Source of the DNA: Deltaproteobacteria bacterium
GTDB taxonomy: Bacteria > Desulfobacterota > Anaeroferrophillalia > Anaeroferrophillales > Tharpellaceae
Assembly: GCA_013153415.1 (NCBI GenBank)
Contig: JAADEO010000023.1
Coordinates: 1 to 14,249 of the forward strand
Direction: 5' to 3'
Length of the DNA: 14,249 nucleotides
Shown here one piece after another: positions 7,025 through 13,200 of this stretch. The notes below the pieces were generated by a model, which did no database searches, had not been told where the DNA came from, and saw only the letters and a list, made by a program, of their open reading frames with translations. A program made the position numbers and the translations under genes. The stretch's first letter is position 1. Each line of letters opens with the position of its first letter.

Positions 7025-7266
7025 TCTGGCAACTCGATTTTCTCATCCTGATCTTCGTTATCATCTGCGCCGTGGCCGCGATCAATATCAGGGACCTGTT
7101 GAGCGCGGTCATCATTCTCGGGGCCTTCAGCTTCTTCATGTGCCTGCTCTGGACCGAGATGGGAGCTATCGACGTCGCTTTCACCGAAGCTTCGGTCGCC
7201 ACCGCGATCAGCACCCTCCTTTTTGTCGGCGCCATCTACAAAACCACCCGGAGGTCGAAGGATTGA
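7021..7266 (+). CDS. mbhD: MbhD-like subunit (MrpA C-terminal domain as a separate gene, DUF4040 type)
   Basis: An 81-residue membrane protein with three TM helices (about 5-21, 26-43, 57-73). The motif AIDVAFTEASVATAIS near 49-64 corresponds to the 'apDvalTe' motif found in the C-terminal domain of MrpA and in MbhD of membrane-bound hydrogenases. In classical Mrp operons this piece is fused to the large MrpA subunit. Here it stands alone, as in archaeal Mbh/Mbs complexes. The start is the ATG at 7021, overlapping the mrpG stop, with AGGACAGGAA upstream. An upstream in-frame ATG at 6946 lies inside mrpG and has no support. The stop overlaps the next start as TTGA. Confidence 0.9.
   Translation: MIWQLDFLILIFVIICAVAAINIRDLLSAVIILGAFSFFMCLLWTEMGAIDVAFTEASVATAISTLLFVGAIYKTTRRSKD
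7250..7254 (+). promoter_or_regulatory. Ribosome binding site deciding the TTG start of the MbhE-like gene
   Basis: GGAGG lies 8 nt before the TTG at 7263. It is the only strong Shine-Dalgarno site compatible with this frame, and there is no ATG at the expected N-terminus of the family. Confidence 0.75.
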
Positions 7267-7559
7267 AAACCGTAATCCTGATTTTCGTCATTCTCGCCGG
7301 CGGACTGCTGCTTTACGGCACCATGGACATGCCGGCCTGGGGTGATCCCAACTCCCCGGCCAACACCTACGTCTCTCCCCGGTATATCGAGGAAGCCATG
7401 GAGGCCACGGAAACCCCCAATATCGTCACCGCGGTTCTGGCTGACTATCGTGGCTACGACACCATGGGAGAGACCACAGTGATTTTCACCGCGGCGATCG
7501 CCTGCGCCCTGTTGCTGCGCGGAATTGGTTCTGCCCGCAAGGAGGAAGACGAGTCGTAA
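7263..7559 (+). CDS. mbhE: MbhE-like subunit (MrpA/MrpB-type small membrane protein), TTG start
   Basis: A 98-residue protein beginning at TTG (7263), with GGAGG 8 nt upstream and a 4-nt TTGA overlap with the previous stop. An ATG-initiated reading from 7140 would run through the MbhD-like gene in another frame and is unlikely. The N-terminal TM helix is at about 3-18 and a second at about 79-91. Between them lies a loop with SPRYIEEAMEATETPNIVTA. The conserved VTAVLADYRGYDTMGETTV matches the 'vVTaiL.DyRg.DTlGE' motif of MbhE and of the extreme C-terminus of MrpA. The Asp and Glu residues of this motif are thought to take part in the ion path of Mrp-type complexes. It follows the MbhD-like gene exactly as in Mbh operons. 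Confidence 0.9.
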   Translation: MKTVILIFVILAGGLLLYGTMDMPAWGDPNSPANTYVSPRYIEEAMEATETPNIVTAVLADYRGYDTMGETTVIFTAAIACALLLRGIGSARKEEDES

Positions 7560-7561
7560 CC

Positions 7562-7963
7562 ATGCTCGAATTCATTATCAGCAAATATAATTTCTGGTTC
7601 TACGTCATCCTCATGATGATCGGCCTCTACGCCATGCTGGCCAAACGCAACCTGGTCAAGAAGCTGATCGGGATGAATATCTTCCAGACCGCGATCATCC
7701 TCTTTTACGTTTCGATCGGAGTCAAGGCCGGCAAGGTTCATGTGCCGATCATTATTGGCGGCCACGGCACCCACCACGCCATCAAGGCGGCCGATTATCT
7801 GAACCCTCTGCCCCATGTCCTGATGCTGACCGCGATCGTCGTCTCGATCGCCACCACCGGGGTCGCCCTGGCAGTACTGATCCTCATCTATCGTCGCTAT
7901 AAAACTTTGAACGAGGATGAAATCCTCGCTATCCGCCAGGCGGGCCGGGAAACAGGAGCGTAA
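7562..7963 (+). CDS. mrpC: Mrp-type antiporter subunit C (MrpC/MnhC/MbhG, NuoK-like)
   Basis: The 133-residue protein has three TM helices (about 10-27, 33-53, 84-108), the NuoK/MrpC fold. Family motifs are LIGMNIFQTAIILFYVSIGV (about 36-55) and DYLNPLPHVLMLTAIVVSIA (about 78-97). In complex I the NuoK homologue carries part of the proton path at the junction with the large antiporter subunits. Here it would link the small-subunit block to MrpD. It starts 2 nt after the previous stop. The strong AAGGAGG is 16 nt away, further than ideal, so translation may depend on coupling. A His-containing loop (GGHGTHHAIKAADY) precedes the third helix. Confidence 0.94.
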   Translation: MLEFIISKYNFWFYVILMMIGLYAMLAKRNLVKKLIGMNIFQTAIILFYVSIGVKAGKVHVPIIIGGHGTHHAIKAADYLNPLPHVLMLTAIVVSIATTGVALAVLILIYRRYKTLNEDEILAIRQAGRETGA

Positions 7964-7968
7964 AACCG

Positions 7969-9462
7969 ATGGCGCAGCAATTTCCGGCACTGATCATAAC
8001 AATTCCCCTGCTTGCCGCCCTGTTCACGGTTCCTCTGGGAACCCTGAACCGGCGCTTCTGCTATCCCTGGCTGATGTTCATCATGGCCGCGGTCTTGAGC
8101 ATGGCGATCGTCATCTGCGGCCGGGTCATCACTTTCGGCCCGATTTCCTACCACATGGGTGGCTGGCAGCCGCCCTGGGGCATCGAGTACCGGATCGACC
8201 AGCTCAACGCCCTGATGCTGGTGTTGATCAGCGGGGCCGGTCTGCTTGGCGCGATCTATTCCGGCCCGAGCTTCAAAAAGGAGATCGACGGCCGCCAGAC
8301 CCTGGCTTCGAGTCTCTACCTGCTGATGATCACCGGCCTGATGGGTATCGTCATCACCGGCGATCTTTTCAATATCTTCGTTTTTCTCGAAATCGCCTCG
8401 CTCTCGGGCTACGGTCTGATCGCCAGCGGCGGCAACGATGCTCCTTTCGCCACTTTCCGTTACATCATCATGGGCACCATCGGCGCTTCCTGCTACCTGC
8501 TGGGTGTCGGTTATCTCTACATCTCGACCGGCTCGCTCAATCTGATGGACCTGCACCGGCTCCTGCCCGAACTCTACCACTCGCGGGTAATCCTCACGGC
8601 CGGAGCCCTGATGCTGGTCGGTATCGCCCTGAAGATGGCCCTCTTTCCGCTGCATGCCTGGTTGCCGGAAGCCTACTACGAGGCCCCCTCGGCGGTCAGC
8701 GGCGTCGCCGCCCCACTCTACACCAAGGTGGCCGGCTACCTGATGATCCGGATCCTCTATAACCTCTTCGATCCCGGCTTCTTCACCGAGGTTTTTCCCA
8801 TCACGACCATTCTGAGCTGGGCCGCGGTCTTCGCCCTGCTGATCGGCTCGATCTACGCCATCGCCCAGACCGACCTCAAGAAGATGCTCTGCTACTCGGT
8901 CATCGCCCAGGTCGGCTATATCGTGCTGGGTATCGCCCTCGCTAACCGGGCCGGTTTCTCCGGCGCGATTCTCACCATCATCAATGAAGTCTTCACCAAG
9001 GCCTGCATCTTCATGGCCACCGGGGCCATCATCTACCGGATCGGCGACAGCCGGATCGAACATCTCGGTCATCTTTTCCGGCGCATGCCGATCACCATGC
9101 TGGCCTTCATCGTCGGGGTCTTTTCGATGATCGGCATTCCCCCGACCTGCGGCTTCTTCAGCAAGCTCTACCTGATTTTCGGCTGCGTCGAGGCCGGCCA
9201 GTGGGTATTCATCGCCGCCCTGCTGCTGAGTACGATTCTCAACGTCGTCTATTTCTTCCGGGTCATCAAGGTCGCCTGTTTCGAGGACCCGCAACCCGAT
9301 TACGAACGCAAGGAACCGTATCCCGAAATAACCATGGAGGAGGCCCCGATCGGCCTGCTGCTGCCGGTGGTCAGTGCCGCCGCGATGATCCTGATTACCG
9401 GTCTCGGCAGTCACTGGATCATGGTCAACCTGATAACCCCGATCATTCCGGCCGGGTTTTGA
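7969..9462 (+). CDS. mrpD: Mrp-type antiporter subunit D (MrpD/MnhD/MbhH, NuoN-like proton channel)
   Basis: A 497-residue polytopic protein of the proton-conducting antiporter family with about 14 TM helices, the usual MrpD length. All landmark residues are present: TM5 glutamate E141 (NIFVFLEIASLSGYGL), TM7 lysine K222 (ALKMALFPLHAWLPEAY), TM8 lysine K253 (PLYTKVAGYLMIR), TDLKKMLCYS (301-310) with Q314VGY, the NEVFTKACIFM helix (339-349), and TM12 lysine K399 (GFFSKLYLI). It should therefore be a competent proton/cation half-channel. CAGGAG precedes the ATG, 5 nt after the mrpC stop. It serves as the intact reference for judging the two other large subunits downstream. Confidence 0.95.
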   Translation: MAQQFPALIITIPLLAALFTVPLGTLNRRFCYPWLMFIMAAVLSMAIVICGRVITFGPISYHMGGWQPPWGIEYRIDQLNALMLVLISGAGLLGAIYSGPSFKKEIDGRQTLASSLYLLMITGLMGIVITGDLFNIFVFLEIASLSGYGLIASGGNDAPFATFRYIIMGTIGASCYLLGVGYLYISTGSLNLMDLHRLLPELYHSRVILTAGALMLVGIALKMALFPLHAWLPEAYYEAPSAVSGVAAPLYTKVAGYLMIRILYNLFDPGFFTEVFPITTILSWAAVFALLIGSIYAIAQTDLKKMLCYSVIAQVGYIVLGIALANRAGFSGAILTIINEVFTKACIFMATGAIIYRIGDSRIEHLGHLFRRMPITMLAFIVGVFSMIGIPPTCGFFSKLYLIFGCVEAGQWVFIAALLLSTILNVVYFFRVIKVACFEDPQPDYERKEPYPEITMEEAPIGLLLPVVSAAAMILITGLGSHWIMVNLITPIIPAGF

Positions 9463-9538
9463 CATTGCCGGATACCGTACTGGTTTCGACACCGATTTCA
9501 CCAGATACTGACGACAGTCTTTTGCAGGAATATTTTCT

Positions 9539-11569
9539 ATGTTAACGCAATATTACGCCTGGCTGGCCATTCTGCTACCCCTTCTCGGCGTACCGGCAAT
9601 ATTTGTCGGGGCCCGGATCAGCGGCACCCTGCGCAACGGCGCCGCCGTCGCTTTTCCGATCGCTGCAGCGGCCTGCTGCCTCAGGCTGGCTCCCCTGCTC
9701 CTCCATCCCGGCCAGTTGCCACTCGAAAGCAGCTGGGTCTGGGTCACGCATCCGTTTACCCTGGAGATCGGCATTCTGATCGATCCTTTGAGTCTGATCC
9801 TGGCTCTGGTGGTTTCGGTCATCAGCGCCATTATCGCGGTCTACTGCCTCGGCTACATGAAAGGCGACCCCGGTATCACCCGTTTCCTGATGCTGGTCAA
9901 CCTTTTCATCGGCAGCATGCTGCTGCTGGTCCTGGCCAACAACCTGCTGCTGCTCTTTGTCGGCTGGAAACTGGTCGGACTCTGCAGTTACGGCCTCATC
10001 GGTTTCTACTACCAGGATAACCGGGAATACTGGATCGGCGGCCCCGAAGGCGAAGCACCGCTGACCACACCATCGTTCTGCGGTCTCAAGGCCCTGGTCG
10101 TCACCGGGGTCGGCGATCTCATCATGCTTGGCGGCATCCTGATTCTCTTCTACTATTCCGGCACCCTCAACCTGATGGAACTCTACCGGACCGCCCCGCA
10201 ATGGTTTCCGCAGCTGGCCGCCAATCCCGGCATGGTGGTGCTGGTAAGTTTCATGCTGCTGGCCGGACCGGTCGGCAAATCGGCCCAGTTTCCCCTGCAT
10301 GAGTGGCTGCCCGAGGCGATGGCTGGGCCGGGCCCGGTTTCAGCCCTGATCCATGCCGCGACGATGGTCAAAAGCGGGGTCTACCTGGTTGCCCGCCTGA
10401 TGCCGATCTTCTACATCGGCCGCTGGGTAATCGGCTGCGAAAATGCCTCGCTGTTTTTCACGATCACCGCCTGGATCGGCGCCCTGACCGCCTTCATCGC
10501 CGCGACCCAGGGCCTGGTCGCCAAGGAACTGAAAAAGATCCTCGCCTTCTCCACCGTCAGCCAGATCGGCTACATGTGGATCGGCTTAGGGGTCGCCGGT
10601 CTGACCCAGTCGAACCTGATCGCCGGTACCGGGGCCGGGATCTTCCATCTTGTCAGTCACGCCGTCTTCAAGGCCTGCCTCTTCCTCTGCGCCGGTTCGG
10701 TGATCCATGCGGCCCATTCGATCTACGTCACCGACATGGGCGGCATGCGCAAATACATGCCCTACACCTTCATCGCCATGCTGATCGCCGCGGTCTGCCT
10801 GATGGGAGTGCCACCGCTGCCGGGCTTCTGGAGCAAGGACGCCATCCTGCTGGCCAACATCGAGGCCCACCATATCCCGATCTTCGTACTGGCAGTGGTC
10901 ACGGTCGGTTTGACCGCCTTCTACACGACCCGGATGGTGGCCATGGTCTTTTTCGGCCGGGAGAGCGAGCATATCGCCCATCTGCACAAGGAGGGACATA
11001 CTCCGCATGAGGCCTCTCCGGTAATGTGGGGAGCCTGCGCCGTGCTGGCGGTGATGATTCTGGTCCTGGGCGCTCTCGGTCCGAAATTCGAGCACCTGCT
11101 CCGCCACAACTTCACCGTCAACCTGACCGAAACCCTGAAACTGCCGGTCGCCCACGCGGCTGAACACGGCTTCAACTATCACCTTTTGGTTACGATACTC
11201 TCGATTGGCGGCATCCTGGCCGGAGTTCTGCCGGCCTGGTTCATCTATGGTTCGGGCAAAAGAGATGTCCGGCTTACACCCGGATCGGTTTTCAGCGAAC
11301 TCTACAATTTTTTCTGGCGGCGCTGGTACATCGATCCGTTCTACAACAAGGTTTTCATCGACGGCACCCTGAAACTGGCCGACCTCGTCGCCTGGCGTCT
11401 CGAGGAGGGCTTCGATACCCTGGTCCACCGGCGCCTGCCGGTACTGGTCACCGAAAAAATGCCGCGGGCTTTCCTGCGACTGAAAACCGAATCGGAGAAT
11501 TTTCTCTACATCGGCGCCTACCTGATGGCCATCATCCTGGTAACCGTCGGTTTCGCCCTGTGGCATTAA
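9539..11569 (+). CDS. NuoL/MrpA-like large antiporter subunit with Glu-to-Lys change in TM5
   Basis: This 676-residue protein would be the second proton-channel subunit of the complex. It has the antiporter core: IDPLSLILA (81-89), TM6 VGDL (D193), TM7 VGKSAQFPLHEWLPEAMAG with K247, and SALIHAATMVKSGVYL with H272 and K278. The latter Lys is typical of MrpA. It also has KELKKILAFSTVSQIGYM, SHAVFKACLF, and TM12 FWSKDAIL (K433). The C-terminal third resembles NuoL (RRWYIDPFYNKVF, 595-607) with a last TM at about 656-673. The oddity is FVGWKLVGLCSYGLIGFYY: Lys144, codon AAA at 9968-9970, stands where NuoL/MrpA carry a near-invariant Glu. It lacks the MrpA C-terminal MbhD/E domains, which are separate genes here. 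Start ATG has GCAGGAA upstream. Family membership is firm; MrpA versus NuoL naming is open. Confidence 0.93.
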   Translation: MLTQYYAWLAILLPLLGVPAIFVGARISGTLRNGAAVAFPIAAAACCLRLAPLLLHPGQLPLESSWVWVTHPFTLEIGILIDPLSLILALVVSVISAIIAVYCLGYMKGDPGITRFLMLVNLFIGSMLLLVLANNLLLLFVGWKLVGLCSYGLIGFYYQDNREYWIGGPEGEAPLTTPSFCGLKALVVTGVGDLIMLGGILILFYYSGTLNLMELYRTAPQWFPQLAANPGMVVLVSFMLLAGPVGKSAQFPLHEWLPEAMAGPGPVSALIHAATMVKSGVYLVARLMPIFYIGRWVIGCENASLFFTITAWIGALTAFIAATQGLVAKELKKILAFSTVSQIGYMWIGLGVAGLTQSNLIAGTGAGIFHLVSHAVFKACLFLCAGSVIHAAHSIYVTDMGGMRKYMPYTFIAMLIAAVCLMGVPPLPGFWSKDAILLANIEAHHIPIFVLAVVTVGLTAFYTTRMVAMVFFGRESEHIAHLHKEGHTPHEASPVMWGACAVLAVMILVLGALGPKFEHLLRHNFTVNLTETLKLPVAHAAEHGFNYHLLVTILSIGGILAGVLPAWFIYGSGKRDVRLTPGSVFSELYNFFWRRWYIDPFYNKVFIDGTLKLADLVAWRLEEGFDTLVHRRLPVLVTEKMPRAFLRLKTESENFLYIGAYLMAIILVTVGFALWH

Positions 11570-11594
11570 GCCCCAGGCGTTTCTACTTGAATTG

Positions 11595-11607
11595 AGAGTC
11601 TGACTCT
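11595..11607 (+). repeat. Short inverted repeat abutting the start codon of the third large subunit
   Basis: AGAGTC-T-GACTCT is a perfect 6+6 inverted repeat with a single central base, ending at the base before the ATG at 11608. As RNA it could form a 5-bp stem with a 3-nt loop that includes the only purine-rich ribosome-site candidate (GAGAG). It may be chance. Confidence 0.5.
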
Positions 11608-13119
11608 ATGCTGGAACATCTGCTTCTGCAAACCATCCTGATCCCGGCCCTGTGCGCCCCGGCGGTAATCATTCTGCGGCGGGCCATCGGCAAAAAAGCC
11701 GCCTGGATCGCCCGCCTGGGCCTGCTCTACTCGACCGTCCTGCTACTGATGGGCTGTCTCAAACTGGCGATGGGCGGCGCGGCCCTCACCGAAAGCCACG
11801 CTTTCGCCGGACCGGCGATCACCCTCGATCTTCTGGGTGACGGCATCAGCCTGCCGATCGCCCTGATCATCAATTTTCTCTGTCTCGCCCTCTCGATCTA
11901 CGCCGACCACTATATCGACCACCGGATCGAGGCGATCTACGGCGAGGTCGACGAACGCACCGCGATCAACCACTACACCCGCTTCTACGCCCTGTTCCTG
12001 CTCTTTCCCACCGGTTTCATGGGCGTCTGCTTCGCCTCGAACCTGATCGGCATCTACTTCTTCCTCGAGATCCTGCCGTTGCCGCTCTACTTCATCATGG
12101 CGATGTTCGGCTACGTCGACCGGGTCCGCGTTGCCATGATCTGTTTGATGTGGGCGGTTTTCGGAGCCGGGTTCTTCCTCGTCGGCTCGGTCATCGTCTA
12201 TTACACGACCGGAAGTTTCGCGGTCTCCTCGATTGCGGCCATGGCCGGGACTCCGGCCGCCAGGTGGGCGATCGCCATGTTCCTGATAACCATCATGGCC
12301 AAGATGGCGGTCGTGCCTTTCCAGGTCTGGATGCCTTGGGTCCATGCCGAACATCCAACCTGCATCGCCGGGCTGCTGGCGGTCTACGCCAACGTCGCCG
12401 TCTACGTCATGCTGCGGTTGCTGGTCATCCCCCTGCCCGGCGATTTCCAATTTTTTGCCACTCCGCTGATGGTGCTGGCCCTGATCACCATGGTCTACGG
12501 CGCCCTGCTGACCCTGGGCCAGACCGACATCAAGCGTTTCGCGGCCTGTTCGACGATCAGCCAGCTCGCCTACTCAATGCTCGGAGTCTGTTCGATGACC
12601 CAGGCCGGCATCGAGGGCGGCATGTTCTTCTTCCTCGGCCACATCATGGGCAAGACCATCATCTTCTCAACCGCCGGGATCATCGTCTACACCACCGGCA
12701 TCCGCGACATGCGCCAGCTCGGCGGTCTGGCCCGCAAGATGCCGCTGACCACGGCGCTCTGGATAATCGGCGCCCTGGGCCTGGCCGGTTTTCCGCCGAT
12801 GAGCAGCTTTCCGGCCGAGTGGATCATGTTCACCGGTATCTTCAAGGCCGGCCTGACCGGATCGATCACCAAGCTGATCGTCGCCATCGCCGGGGCCGCC
12901 GCCATTACCCTCTCGGTGGTCTACTGTTTCCGTTCGGTCAAGATCATTTTCTTCGGTCCCATCAGCGAACGCCTGGCGACCGACAACCACGTCAAGGATC
13001 CGCCTCTGTCGATGAGCCTGCCGCTTTTCGGTGTCGCCGCCGTGGCCATCGGCTTCGGTCTCTATCCCCGTTTCATCCTCGACCTTTTCCATCAGGTCAT
13101 CGGGGGACTGCCTTTCTAG
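11608..13119 (+). CDS. Third large antiporter subunit (NuoM/MrpD-like), TM8 lysine replaced by Asn
   Basis: The 503-residue polytopic membrane protein has the proton-antiporter core. TM5 has IYFFLEILPLPLYFIM with E154. TM7 has IMAKMAVVPFQVWMPWVHAE with K232. TDIKRFAACSTISQLAY (306-322) follows, then the GHIMGKTIIFSTAGI helix (344-358). TM12 has FPAEWIMF with E404, which matches the NuoM Glu407 position rather than the Lys of MrpD/NuoN. Aligned without gaps to MrpD of this operon, LYTKVAGYLMIR corresponds to VYANVAVYVMLR, so Asn262 (AAC at 12391-12393) replaces the TM8 lysine. It starts 38 nt after the NuoL-like gene with no strong ribosome site. It is the last gene of the operon and is followed by a strong terminator. 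It is probably the third proton-channel-type subunit of the same complex. Confidence 0.92.
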   Translation: MLEHLLLQTILIPALCAPAVIILRRAIGKKAAWIARLGLLYSTVLLLMGCLKLAMGGAALTESHAFAGPAITLDLLGDGISLPIALIINFLCLALSIYADHYIDHRIEAIYGEVDERTAINHYTRFYALFLLFPTGFMGVCFASNLIGIYFFLEILPLPLYFIMAMFGYVDRVRVAMICLMWAVFGAGFFLVGSVIVYYTTGSFAVSSIAAMAGTPAARWAIAMFLITIMAKMAVVPFQVWMPWVHAEHPTCIAGLLAVYANVAVYVMLRLLVIPLPGDFQFFATPLMVLALITMVYGALLTLGQTDIKRFAACSTISQLAYSMLGVCSMTQAGIEGGMFFFLGHIMGKTIIFSTAGIIVYTTGIRDMRQLGGLARKMPLTTALWIIGALGLAGFPPMSSFPAEWIMFTGIFKAGLTGSITKLIVAIAGAAAITLSVVYCFRSVKIIFFGPISERLATDNHVKDPPLSMSLPLFGVAAVAIGFGLYPRFILDLFHQVIGGLPF

Positions 13120-13146
13120 CCAAACAACGGAAACTGGAAACGGAAC

Positions 13147-13180
13147 AAAAAAGGCCGGAGACAAATCTCCGGCCTTTTTT
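13147..13180. terminator. Strong bidirectional intrinsic terminator
   Basis: A perfect inverted repeat: AAAAAAGGCCGGAGA (13147-13161), loop CAAA, then the exact complement (13166-13180) ending in TTTTTT. The 9-bp GC-rich core stem flanked by A and T runs works on both strands. It lies 28 nt after the last antiporter gene and 20 nt beyond the stop of the convergent minus-strand gene, so it should end both transcripts. Confidence 0.93.
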
Positions 13181-13200
13181 GTGGGCTTTAAATCCGCCTA

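Noticed and set aside
7897..9501. A 534-residue open frame on the minus strand opposite mrpD
   Set aside because: It has the same charged, low-hydrophobicity composition and no recognisable motif. It covers exactly the span of a conserved membrane protein on the other strand.
5305..13119. A complex I or membrane-bound hydrogenase operon
   Set aside because: Although NuoL-, NuoM- and NuoK-like subunits are present, no NuoB, C, D, H or I or hydrogenase large/small subunit genes occur, and the operon ends at a terminator.
5305..13119. A bicarbonate-uptake (DAB/Mps-type) system built on a NuoL-like subunit
   Set aside because: Such systems need a large DUF2309-type partner gene next to the NuoL-like gene. 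None is present.
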